Shown piece by piece: positions 17,448 to 26,072 of a DNA stretch of 38,579 nucleotides. The stretch is from a virus. How positions within the stretch are numbered: position 1 is the stretch's first letter; every line of letters starts with the position of its first letter. The notes below the pieces were generated by a model. It was given only the letters and a program-made list of their open reading frames with translations. It was not told the DNA's origin and did no database searches. A program made the position numbers and the translations under genes. Where the stretch lies: IMG/VR virus record IMGVR_UViG_3300027816_000206, positions 1 to 38,579 of that record, one strand, 5' to 3'.

Positions 17448-20323
17448 TGTCTTGTCCTTTATCATATAGTTTAAATATAACAGGTGATTGTTCTAATATA
17501 AATGTTGGGACTTTTGAACTTAGTATTCTTGGTACGGCACCTGATTATACAATACAATGGATTAGTCCTGCATCTTATGGTACAATTGCTTTAGGACCTG
17601 GGGTTACAACATATAGTGAGAGTGGATTATCTGCCGCGACTTACACATTTAATATTATAGATAGTTGTGAACCTAATACAGTAGTTCCTGTTAATGTTTA
17701 TATATCAAGTGGGACTTGTGTATCTATTGAATCGTTTGAAGATACTTTATGTGGTGAGAATAATGGTTCTTTAAGTGCTGTTACAAGTGGGTATTATGGG
17801 ACAGCAACTTTTTCATTGTATGATTCTGTTTATGGTTTTATAATGTCAGCATCAACCGCTGGTAATTCTTATCAGTTTACTAATTTATCCGCAAGTACAT
17901 ATTATGTAATTGCTAATGATGGTGGTGGTTGTACAGGTCAAAGTGAATCTGTTATAATTAAAGACTCAAGTACCATAGATTTTGGTTTTTATGTTGTTAA
18001 TGATGCGGGATGTGCGGTTAATTCAGGTAAAATATTTATAACAGGGTTAACGGGTAATCCTCCGTACACTTATTTATGGTCTAATGGTCAAACAACATCA
18101 AGTATTAGTGGATTAACCGCAGGGTTTTATAATGTTACGGTAACTGATAGTACAGGGTGTGCGGTTAATAAAGTAACTTCAGTTTCAGAAGTACCTAGTG
18201 TAGGTATTGCGTCTATTTTAACAACAGACCCATCTTGTTATTCTTCGGATGGTGAAATTACTGTTATTGTTACGGGCGGTACTTCACCGTATAACTTCTC
18301 CGCCTCAACATTAGGTAATTACTTTACATTTGACACTGAATACACATTTACTAATGTATCTAGTGGGAATTATAGTATATTAGTGACTGATGCGGGACTT
18401 TGTACTACAAGTGCAACAATAACGGTCACAACTCCAGGAGGATTTTCGGTTGTATCGTTTTCGTATTCTCCAACGGTATGTGGGGCATCTGGATATGTCA
18501 CGATAGTATTGAATGGAGGGTCACCACCTTACAACTACACTTTAAGTGAAACAGGTGGGCCAACTACAACGCAAACAACAAATAGTTCAACTTGGACCTT
18601 TAATAATTTATTCTACGGTGAATATACTTTAACAATATCTGACGATGGTCCTTGTGAATATAGTAATACCTTCACAATTGAGAATGATAATGCGTTTATT
18701 TTGTCAACAAGTGTTACAGGTACTACTTGTGGTGATGATAATGGGATAATAACTGTTGAAGTTTCAGGAGGAACACCTTCTTACACATATACTTTAGATG
18801 GTAGTGAAATTGTTATTAGTCCTTTAAGTTCGGTAACTTTTACTAATCTAACATCAGGATTACATAGTATAAATGTTGTGGATGATAATGGGTGTACCCA
18901 AACAATATCGGCAAATGTGGCAACATCAAGTGATGTTGATTTTATTTTAGTACCGACCGATGCTTTAGGGGGTAATAATGGTTCAGTAACAGCGTTAATA
19001 ACTAGTGGAGAACCACCATTCACATTAACTTGGAGCCCAAACGCTAGCGGACAAACAGGGTCAACTATAACGGGGTTAAGTGCTGGAACCTACTCATTGA
19101 CTGTTGTTGATGACAATGGGTGTGAGTCAACTACGGAAGTTATAGTTAATGGTAATGTTTTATTATCATCTTATCAAGTTTATAGCGTTTGTGATTCTGA
19201 CTTATTAAATTATGGTGAAATAATTTTAAAAGGACCTAAACAGATGTTACTTGATGGGTTTTATAGTTTAAGTTCGGGGGATACAAATTGTATTTTGAAT
19301 CAGGCTATATTTGAAGCATCCGTTACAGTTAGCGGAGTTACCACAACCCAAACATTTTTTACGGGAGAAACTTTAAATGATTACCCAACTACCCAACAAT
19401 GGAATGATGTTATTGGAAGTTTAATATTAGGGTATGATGGTATTGGTTCTGTTATTTTTGATATTGAAACTAATCAAATGACTATTTTAACTGATTGTAA
19501 TTCCGAAATTTCATTAAATGATGCTAATATTATAATTAATATGATAATTCATTACGATATTTCGTGTGTCGCTTGTTATTGTCCCGTACCTGAATTTACC
19601 CCTATTAATTGTGAAATAACTGAAGAGTATTGTGAAACCGAAGAAACTAAAGTAATCTATGATATTAAATGGCCTTTATTTGGAATTGATTTATTAGACA
19701 ATTTGGATATTATACCTACTAGATGTCAAGAGTTACCAAATTATCCTGATTGCGGTGTTATTGAGAGTAAACAAATTGAGTTTAGAAATGCTAGAAATGC
19801 CTATTTGTCTTATATAAATAATTATCTTTTAGCCCTTTCAGTGGGTAGAATTAGTTATGCCCAATCCATTCCTGTTGTATTACCACCATCTAGATACGAG
19901 GGTGATTATTTTTACAATGGGCCTGAAAATGTTGGGTGGACGCAATTCAAGGTAATACAAGGATGTAGTTGTAAAAAAATATTTGAGGAAAATGGTTTAG
20001 TTGGGCCTCAATATGACTTTGATATCGTATGGTTAACTGAAGTCCAATCATATGGTGATTTACCATTAACAGGTAATTTTGGTGAATTTTGTTTTGTTAT
20101 AGACGATGGTGTTTTTTATAAATGGGACCCTAATACAAATACGTGGATTAATGAAAGTTCACCAATAATAGGTTATCCTGATATTGAAGATTGTGCTGCG
20201 GTACAAAGAGCTCAAAGAGATTATTATCTTTTATCATTAAACCAACTTATGTTGGTTTGGAGGTCTTTTACTTGGTCGTCATTTCATATCCCATTATACC
20301 AAATTTTTAAATATAATAGTTAA
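17447..20323 (+). CDS. SprB-repeat adhesin-like virion protein
   Basis: A 958-residue protein whose first about 585 residues are roughly seven tandem SprB-type repeats of 80-90 residues. Each repeat has a Cys, a G-G-x-P-P/S-Y-x-Y strand, a G-L-x-x-G-x-Y turn and an end of the type VTDSxGC (examples: NPPYTYLWSNGQ, GLTAGFYNVTVTDSTGC, VVDDNGCES). SprB repeats are known from the Flavobacterium gliding adhesin SprB and other Bacteroidetes surface proteins; in a phage they probably form a rigid extended arm or bind host surface material. The C-terminal about 370 residues are unrelated, Cys-containing (VACYCPVPEF, QGCSCKKIF) and may be the attachment or tip domain. It starts in the previous stop (TAATG). 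Confidence 0.82.
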   Translation: MSCPLSYSLNITGDCSNINVGTFELSILGTAPDYTIQWISPASYGTIALGPGVTTYSESGLSAATYTFNIIDSCEPNTVVPVNVYISSGTCVSIESFEDTLCGENNGSLSAVTSGYYGTATFSLYDSVYGFIMSASTAGNSYQFTNLSASTYYVIANDGGGCTGQSESVIIKDSSTIDFGFYVVNDAGCAVNSGKIFITGLTGNPPYTYLWSNGQTTSSISGLTAGFYNVTVTDSTGCAVNKVTSVSEVPSVGIASILTTDPSCYSSDGEITVIVTGGTSPYNFSASTLGNYFTFDTEYTFTNVSSGNYSILVTDAGLCTTSATITVTTPGGFSVVSFSYSPTVCGASGYVTIVLNGGSPPYNYTLSETGGPTTTQTTNSSTWTFNNLFYGEYTLTISDDGPCEYSNTFTIENDNAFILSTSVTGTTCGDDNGIITVEVSGGTPSYTYTLDGSEIVISPLSSVTFTNLTSGLHSINVVDDNGCTQTISANVATSSDVDFILVPTDALGGNNGSVTALITSGEPPFTLTWSPNASGQTGSTITGLSAGTYSLTVVDDNGCESTTEVIVNGNVLLSSYQVYSVCDSDLLNYGEIILKGPKQMLLDGFYSLSSGDTNCILNQAIFEASVTVSGVTTTQTFFTGETLNDYPTTQQWNDVIGSLILGYDGIGSVIFDIETNQMTILTDCNSEISLNDANIIINMIIHYDISCVACYCPVPEFTPINCEITEEYCETEETKVIYDIKWPLFGIDLLDNLDIIPTRCQELPNYPDCGVIESKQIEFRNARNAYLSYINNYLLALSVGRISYAQSIPVVLPPSRYEGDYFYNGPENVGWTQFKVIQGCSCKKIFEENGLVGPQYDFDIVWLTEVQSYGDLPLTGNFGEFCFVIDDGVFYKWDPNTNTWINESSPIIGYPDIEDCAAVQRAQRDYYLLSLNQLMLVWRSFTWSSFHIPLYQIFKYNS

Positions 20324-20334
20324 ATATAATTTAT

Positions 20335-20841
20335 ATGGATATTTGTGATTATCTAAACGGAAATATTATTGGGACTGGTACTACTGAGTCTGATTGTACT
20401 ACTTGGGGGGATATATATTTATATGCTAATAATTCAAAAAACGCATTCATCCAAGCATTAAAACAATTTATAAACGCTGCAACACCATGTACTTCAGGTG
20501 AAACTTGTGGTGAGGTATACCAAGAAAAAATATACCAAGATTTTTGGGAGGGATGTTTCATTGATTACCATAAAAAATTCCAAGTGTTTTTTAACATGAT
20601 GCAATGTTCACCACAAACAGGGGTTCAAAATGAAAGTATTAATTTACCAACAAGTGGAGGTACTATGGTTTCTTATAATTACACTGTGGATTATGGGGAT
20701 GGTAGTTTTGATTTAACGATAGCCGAAGAATATCAAACAATGGAGGCGGAATTTATGTGTTGTATTAAAAACATAATGGTATTAATAATGGGTGAAACTT
20801 TTGAAGGTACATCATACGTCAATTTTAATTACATCACTTAA
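20335..20841 (+). CDS. Small Cys-rich hypothetical virion protein
   Basis: A 168-residue protein 11 nt downstream of the SprB-repeat gene. It has about nine cysteines (MDICDYL, ESDCTTWGD, TPCTSGETCGEVYQ, CSPQTG, EFMCCIKN), a helical middle (NSKNAFIQALKQFI) and a VDYGDGSFDLTIAEEYQT strand pair. The family is not recognised. Position between the SprB-repeat protein and the glycosyltransferase suggests an accessory virion protein. No signal peptide. Confidence 0.5.
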   Translation: MDICDYLNGNIIGTGTTESDCTTWGDIYLYANNSKNAFIQALKQFINAATPCTSGETCGEVYQEKIYQDFWEGCFIDYHKKFQVFFNMMQCSPQTGVQNESINLPTSGGTMVSYNYTVDYGDGSFDLTIAEEYQTMEAEFMCCIKNIMVLIMGETFEGTSYVNFNYIT

Positions 20842-20884
20842 AATAAATTGTTGATAAGAAAAACTTCTGAATTATATTTCCTAT

Positions 20885-21868
20885 ATGGTTAATAATTTAA
20901 AATTTGTTTCAGCACAACCTGATGTTCCATATTTTCATTGGCAAATAAAAGTCTACGTACATAATTTTATTGAAAAGGGTATAAATCCAAATAACATTCA
21001 CGTTCTTTTAGCGATGGTTCACGGAAAAAAAGAACCTAGTGAAGAATCATTACGTTTAAAAGATATGGGTATAAATGTTCATCATTATGTTGATGAGAGA
21101 GAAAAAAAACATTATATCCCTAACATTAAACCGTTTTTAATTTATAAATGGCTAGAAGAATATCCTGAATATGGTAAATCTTTTTTTCTGCATGATGCTG
21201 ACATTATTTTTAGAGAGTTACCCGACTTTGATAAATTAATGGGAGATGATGTAATTTATCTTTCCGATACTGTAGGTTATATTGGGTACAATTATATTAT
21301 GGATTGTTGTGAACGGTATGAGAAACAACACCCAAATTCCGAAAAAGGTCAGTTAATTCAAGAAATGGTTGATATTGTTGGGATTGACGTTGAATGTGTT
21401 AAATGTAATCAACTTAATTCAGGTGGAGGACAATATATAATAAAAAACACTGATTCAGAAATTTGGAAAAAAATATATGACGATTGTGTTCCATTATATG
21501 ACCAAATGTTAAATTATCAAAAGAGATTCCCTATAAGTCCTGGTGAGATTCAGTTTTGGACCGCTGAGATGTGGTCAGTATTATGGAACTTATGGTATTT
21601 TGGTAAAGAAACTAACATTACCAATGATTTAGATTTTTCTTGGGCGACTGATACTGTTAATTTATATGAAAAAAAACCAATACTTCATATGGCTGGAGTG
21701 ACTCAAGATTTAAGAAATACAAAATTCTATAAAGGGGATTATATTAATCAGGACCCACTTCAAAAACTTGAAGAAAATCCTAACTATTTTAATTATATAG
21801 ATAAACATAGCTCAACCATTAAATATATTGAAGTTATGAAGTCATTAATTAATAAAAAAACCAAATAA
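20885..21868 (+). CDS. Glycosyltransferase-like protein (GT-A fold, DxD motif)
   Basis: A 327-residue enzyme candidate lying among structural genes. Seen: an N-terminal beta-alpha start (LKFVSAQPDVPYFHWQIKVY), a helix leading into FFLHDADIIFR with a D104-x-D106 metal/nucleotide-sugar motif, an acceptor-side stretch LNSGGGQYIIKN, and a C-terminal KPILHMAGVTQ with a conserved-looking His. The arrangement resembles GT-A enzymes of the hydroxyproline/serine glycosyltransferase type. Role inferred: it may add sugars to virion proteins (Thr-rich stalks are encoded nearby) or to a host or phage surface polymer; it is less likely to be a DNA glucosyltransferase, which in T4 is GT-B. The leader is A/T-rich with a 43-nt gap after the previous gene. 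Confidence 0.68.
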   Translation: MVNNLKFVSAQPDVPYFHWQIKVYVHNFIEKGINPNNIHVLLAMVHGKKEPSEESLRLKDMGINVHHYVDEREKKHYIPNIKPFLIYKWLEEYPEYGKSFFLHDADIIFRELPDFDKLMGDDVIYLSDTVGYIGYNYIMDCCERYEKQHPNSEKGQLIQEMVDIVGIDVECVKCNQLNSGGGQYIIKNTDSEIWKKIYDDCVPLYDQMLNYQKRFPISPGEIQFWTAEMWSVLWNLWYFGKETNITNDLDFSWATDTVNLYEKKPILHMAGVTQDLRNTKFYKGDYINQDPLQKLEENPNYFNYIDKHSSTIKYIEVMKSLINKKTK

Positions 21869-21873
21869 CACAT

Positions 21874-21880
21874 TATTTAT
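21874..21880 (+). promoter_or_regulatory. TATTTAT element ahead of the 285-residue SprB-like gene
   Basis: TATTTATA starts at 21874, with 15 nt between TATTTAT and the ATG at 21896 and an A-run in between. Same element as at 4445, 22768 and on the minus strand at 31336 and 33698. Candidate phage promoter box. Confidence 0.35.
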
Positions 21881-21895
21881 ATAAAAAAAACTGTA

Positions 21896-22753
21896 ATGTC
21901 AGAAAACGTTAATGAATGTTCACCTATAACCATTTTCCCTATGGGTGTGGTATGTGTTGTGACTAATCCTAGTAAACCTAGAGCATCTAACGGTACCGCA
22001 ACTTTAATTATAACAGGAGGGACACCACCATATAATATTGTGTGGGAAAATGGGAATAATACAGTTTCAATAGATAATCTGTCGGAAGGGTCTTATTCGG
22101 CAACAATAACTGATTATTATGGTGATTTTATTATTAATACAACTTGTGTTCTAACAACTCAGGGGACAACTACTACCACAACAACATCAACAACAACATC
22201 TCAACCAACTTATGATTTTTGTATGGTTATTTCATATTACGATTATGTTGGTAAACAAGTTACTGAAGTTAACTTGCTAATTCACTTTAACCCTAATGGA
22301 TTATATGACGGATACCCAACTTGGATTTCAGATGATATGTTATATTCTATAATATGGGATACAGTTGACAACAGATGGGAATTGGTTGACACATTAACTA
22401 ATTTAGTTGTTATAAATAATAACCCAGCATACCCACCATTAAGTGGTTGGAACATATTAGGTGTTGATGGAAGTGTAACTGTTTACGAAGGTGAATGTCA
22501 AAATAATGATAATTTAACCATAAGTGCAAGTGTTAATTATAAAGGTTGTGATTACAGTTGTTTAAATTCTATCACAATTACTGGTGGCGGAGGGGTACCA
22601 CCTTATCAATACTCCATAGATGGGGGGGTTACTTGGGTGAGTAGCCCAATATTCCAAGGAATATGTAATGGGTTATATTCACCACAAATAAAGGATTCAT
22701 TGGGTACTATCGTCGCTAGCAATAATATAACAGTTATAGGAATACCTTGCTAA
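21896..22753 (+). CDS. Virion protein with two SprB-like repeats and a poly-Thr linker
   Basis: 285 residues in three parts. Residues about 20-88 are a SprB-like repeat (ATLIITGGTPPYNIVWENGN, DNLSEGSYSATITD); residues about 90-102 are a Thr-rich linker (TTTTTTTSTTT); a central domain of about 105 residues follows (CMVISYYDYVGKQ ... WISDDMLYSIIWDT); the C-terminus is a second SprB-like repeat (SITITGGGGVPPYQYSIDGG, GICNGLYSPQIKDSLG). This modular build with a flexible linker fits a short fibre or decoration protein. A TATTTAT element precedes it, so it may have its own promoter. Confidence 0.68.
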   Translation: MSENVNECSPITIFPMGVVCVVTNPSKPRASNGTATLIITGGTPPYNIVWENGNNTVSIDNLSEGSYSATITDYYGDFIINTTCVLTTQGTTTTTTTSTTTSQPTYDFCMVISYYDYVGKQVTEVNLLIHFNPNGLYDGYPTWISDDMLYSIIWDTVDNRWELVDTLTNLVVINNNPAYPPLSGWNILGVDGSVTVYEGECQNNDNLTISASVNYKGCDYSCLNSITITGGGGVPPYQYSIDGGVTWVSSPIFQGICNGLYSPQIKDSLGTIVASNNITVIGIPC

Positions 22754-22767
22754 TTTTTAAAATAAGA

Positions 22768-22779
22768 TATTTATAAATA
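22768..22779 (+). promoter_or_regulatory. Palindromic TATTTATAAATA element ahead of the 811-residue gene
   Basis: The 12-nt perfect palindrome TATTTATAAATA includes both TATTTATA and TATAAATA; the latter equals the T4 late promoter box. It ends 4 nt before the ATG at 22784, so a leader from a T4-like start site would be very short. Candidate promoter. Confidence 0.4.
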
Positions 22780-22783
22780 AAAT

Positions 22784-25219
22784 ATGAGTTATATAATAAA
22801 AAATACATCAGCGTTAATTAATAGTAGGTTAACTGATACGGGAAGACAAAGGTTATCCGAAGGTAATTTTAATATTTCATATTTCCAAATTGGGGATAGT
22901 GAGGTGTCATATGATGTATTACCAAGTTCGTATAACCAATATAATACGATGATATTGGAACCAGCATTTAATGCTCAAAATTCAAGTGGAGTTCCTCAAT
23001 CAAACAAACAAAATGTTAAATATCCTTACTACGTTGATGGTTTTACGGGTAATACTTATGGGATTCCTTATATGGATTCAGTAGTAAGTCCTGTATATAA
23101 TAGGGCGGAGCCTAGAGGTTTTTTTACGGGAATTACGGTTAATGATTTTACATCTTGGAGTGCTTATACTGATAATAGTCATACTATTAACTCTAATTAT
23201 ATAGTTGATATGACTACATTAAATGGGTCAAATATCATTGAAATTATTTATTCTGGTTGTAACCTAAATATAGGTAGATTACCTCAAGTTGGTGATTTTA
23301 TTACAATATATTATGATGGTATGGCTAAACAAGATTGTGGGTGTGGCACTGAAACTACCACAACAACCACAACCACCACTATACCACCAACCACAACGAC
23401 AACGACAACAATACCTTGTGAAACAACTACTACTACAACAACAGTGTTCCCAACACCGACCCCTGTAGAAGTACCTAATTGTGCGATGTCAATGTATAGC
23501 TGTTATCCAATATTAACATATAGGATTATTGATGTATGTCATAACCAAATCACATTAGATAGACCTACACCTGACTTTACTTATTTGTTGGGGAATTGTT
23601 ATTCCCGAACTTTAATATACCCACCAGCAATGGTACCTTTTTATGATAGTGAAACTCCCTTACAACATTTTGGAATTGATGTGATTGATTTTGAATCAGT
23701 TTGTAATACTGACCAATTAGATGTTAAGATATGGAATATGAATATTCCTTGGTCAGAAACTTTAGCTGGTATTAATAATTCGGTATATAAAGGATTTAGT
23801 GACTTTGGTTCGGTTGATTATATTGGAACTAAAGAATATTTGGGGTATCAATCAAGTTCAGGTCAGACCGATACTGATTCGGTATATTTTTATAATTCAT
23901 TTGATGAAAAGGTTGTGGTAACACCTGAAGAACAAAAGGCTATTGCTATTATTCATTACACTAATCAAACTATTGATTTTGTTTATGGTGAAAAATTCGC
24001 ATTAGAACCATTAGACCCGAATGTACCTGAAGATACTTTAGGACAAGCAAGAAATTTTAAAATGTGTTTACCTTGGTTAATGTGGCATAAAAACCCTGAT
24101 TGTTGTCAAGGGCAATGTTTTTATGTGGACCCTCCAGGATTTGAGGAGTTTGATTTATTTCAAGTAGAATATATTGAGTCTAAGAAAAACATTGATATGA
24201 ATTTACCTGGTATTCGTTACTATCATCTTTGGGATACTAACCCTAATAGTAACGGATTACCTAATAGAATTGGGAAAGTATTTCCTGACCACAAAATTGT
24301 GGTTATAGACGATGAGGAGATTATAGCTGCAATGTCGTATAAATCAAATAGAAACTGGACATTACCAGCACCTAAAACATCTTTAGTTACACCTAATACT
24401 TGTGGAAGTGAAAGTCAATCAACCCAAGGAGTTTTAACGGGTAATACTGAATATATGTATGTTACTTATAGATTAAGTAATGATATGTCATTTACCAATT
24501 CATTACATTGCAATTATTACATTAAACAACAGGGTCCTAATCTAAATTGTAATGATATTTCATCACAAAATGTTGCGGTGAGATTCGGAGGTGAATTTGG
24601 GTGTTTAAATTACCAACCGTACAATCCATCTACAACAACTACCACAACAAGTGTCTATACAACAACTACAACAACCATTTGTCCGACGAATTGTGATATT
24701 ACAACAGGATATTTAGGAACCAAATTTGAAATAATTTGTCAAAAAGTAACTGGTGATGGAAGACCTGACCCTACGGATTGGAAAATTATTGATTTCACCG
24801 ATTTATTATCTGCAACCACAATTAATGGTCACATTACTCAAGATGGATTGACAGGTACAACATTTGTGATTACTGATGATTTATATAACAATGCCCCCAC
24901 TTATGATTTAAGTGATTATCTTGATTTAACAACACTTGGTGATACTGGTACCCAACTTAATTTTGGTGATGAGTTTTATTTTTATGGAACACTTGAAACG
25001 GATATTCAAGCAACTATATATGAGATGAGGTACAAAATTAATTTAAGTCAAGCCGAATTCCAAGCAAGTTCAAACCCTGGATGGGTCAATGGTACAACAT
25101 CTTACATAACTGAAGTTGGACTTTATAATTCTAAAAAAGAGCTTATGATTATATCAAAATTGCAATCACCAACACCAAGACAAGGGATTCAGCAATTTGT
25201 TATAAAATTTGATTTTTAA
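22784..25219 (+). CDS. Tail fibre/structural protein with poly-Thr linkers
   Basis: 811 residues. The N-terminal about 190 residues (SALINSRLTDTGRQRLSEG, FQIGDSEVSYDVLPSSYNQY) look like the virion-attachment part. Residues about 191-228 are a linker of Thr blocks (ETTTTTTTTTIPP, then ETTTTTTTVFPTPTP); a central Cys-containing domain of about 385 residues follows (NCAMSMYSCYPIL ... CLPWLMWHKNPDCCQGQCFY); a second Thr linker lies near residues 618-632; the end is an about 180-residue C-terminal domain (ATIYEMRYKINLSQAEFQAS, ELMIISKLQSPTPRQGIQQF). Thr linkers join separately folded modules. Last structural gene of the plus-strand cluster; the resolvase follows 4 nt after its stop. No enzymatic motif seen. 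Confidence 0.68.
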   Translation: MSYIIKNTSALINSRLTDTGRQRLSEGNFNISYFQIGDSEVSYDVLPSSYNQYNTMILEPAFNAQNSSGVPQSNKQNVKYPYYVDGFTGNTYGIPYMDSVVSPVYNRAEPRGFFTGITVNDFTSWSAYTDNSHTINSNYIVDMTTLNGSNIIEIIYSGCNLNIGRLPQVGDFITIYYDGMAKQDCGCGTETTTTTTTTTIPPTTTTTTTIPCETTTTTTTVFPTPTPVEVPNCAMSMYSCYPILTYRIIDVCHNQITLDRPTPDFTYLLGNCYSRTLIYPPAMVPFYDSETPLQHFGIDVIDFESVCNTDQLDVKIWNMNIPWSETLAGINNSVYKGFSDFGSVDYIGTKEYLGYQSSSGQTDTDSVYFYNSFDEKVVVTPEEQKAIAIIHYTNQTIDFVYGEKFALEPLDPNVPEDTLGQARNFKMCLPWLMWHKNPDCCQGQCFYVDPPGFEEFDLFQVEYIESKKNIDMNLPGIRYYHLWDTNPNSNGLPNRIGKVFPDHKIVVIDDEEIIAAMSYKSNRNWTLPAPKTSLVTPNTCGSESQSTQGVLTGNTEYMYVTYRLSNDMSFTNSLHCNYYIKQQGPNLNCNDISSQNVAVRFGGEFGCLNYQPYNPSTTTTTTSVYTTTTTTICPTNCDITTGYLGTKFEIICQKVTGDGRPDPTDWKIIDFTDLLSATTINGHITQDGLTGTTFVITDDLYNNAPTYDLSDYLDLTTLGDTGTQLNFGDEFYFYGTLETDIQATIYEMRYKINLSQAEFQASSNPGWVNGTTSYITEVGLYNSKKELMIISKLQSPTPRQGIQQFVIKFDF

Positions 25220-25223
25220 AATT

Positions 25224-25832
25224 ATGAGTAAAACCTTAAAAGAAAGCCCAAAAGTTTTGGGTTTAGATATCTCAACTCGTACCATAGGGTGGGCGTTATT
25301 TGATATAAAAAATCAAGAATTATTAGAATTGACTCACATATCGCCAAGACCAAAATCAAAAGATAATGGTGAGAATAGTAAAATAAAAGAACTATTATTA
25401 AAGGCCGAGATATTTAGAACCAAATTACTTGAATATAAAAATTTAGGTATCGTTAAAGTCATTATAGAAGAACCATTATTGAATTCAAACAATATTAATA
25501 CGGTCCAAACCCTATTAAGATTTAATAGTTTTCTTTGTAAAGAAATATATGATATGTTAGGGATTGTACCTGAGTTTATTTCTACGTATAATTCAAGAAA
25601 GTTTGCATTTCCTGAACTAGTCCAACAAAATGATAAAGGGAAATATGTTTTATTTGGTGGTTTACCAAAAGATATTGATAAGAAAATGATTATATGGGAA
25701 AAAGTTGCAAAACTTGAACCACAAATTCAATGGTTGTATACTAAGAACAATACCCTTAAAAAAGAAAATTTTGACCAAACAGATGCCTATTGTTGTGTCC
25801 TTGGTTATATGAAACAACTTGAAGTTTGGTAA
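25224..25832 (+). CDS. RuvC-like Holliday junction resolvase
   Basis: A 202-residue RNase H-fold nuclease that should cut branched DNA during recombination and packaging. The four acidic catalytic positions of RuvC are visible: D15 in VLGLDISTRTIGWA, E82/E83 in VIIEEPLL, and D184/D187 in FDQTDAYC (the D-x-x-D-A motif). I chose ATG 25224 over an in-frame TTG at 25209, which would overlap the previous gene, because all neighbours use ATG. T4 itself uses an unrelated resolvase (gp49, endonuclease VII), so this gene probably fills that job. Placement as the last gene of the late structural cluster fits a role in clearing junctions before packaging. Its stop abuts the convergent minus-strand gene with no spacer. 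Confidence 0.85.
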   Translation: MSKTLKESPKVLGLDISTRTIGWALFDIKNQELLELTHISPRPKSKDNGENSKIKELLLKAEIFRTKLLEYKNLGIVKVIIEEPLLNSNNINTVQTLLRFNSFLCKEIYDMLGIVPEFISTYNSRKFAFPELVQQNDKGKYVLFGGLPKDIDKKMIIWEKVAKLEPQIQWLYTKNNTLKKENFDQTDAYCCVLGYMKQLEVW

Positions 25833-26072
25833 TTATACACTTTCAGTAAACCATTCTGGACCTGATAAAATAGTAATCATTTCTGAGTTATTATACGGAC
25901 CTTCCATATAACTTAAATCAATAAGAAATGTAGGGTCAGTTTCCGATTGCCATCTTATAAAAGTTTTAGTACCGTCAATACTAAATCCCAATTCAGAAAT
26001 ACTTCTTTCTAAAATTTGATTAAAATCAACTTTGCTAAGTTCTGATGTTAAAATAATTAAATACTTTCTCAT
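25833..26072 (-). CDS. Small hypothetical protein coupled to the giant fibre gene
   Basis: A 79-residue protein ([20 protein letters not shown] ... GPEWFTESV). Its ATG overlaps the TGA of the 1750-residue fibre gene by 4 nt (ATGA), so it is probably translated by re-initiation. The sequence suggests an alpha/beta mini-domain with a helix (SKVDFNQILERSISELGF) and no recognised motif. In T4-like phages the gene right after a long tail fibre is often a fibre chaperone or adhesin (gp38, gp57A), a possibility here from position only. Confidence 0.6.
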   Translation of the reverse strand: MRKYLIILTSELSKVDFNQILERSISELGFSIDGTKTFIRWQSETDPTFLIDLSYMEGPYNNSEMITILSGPEWFTESV

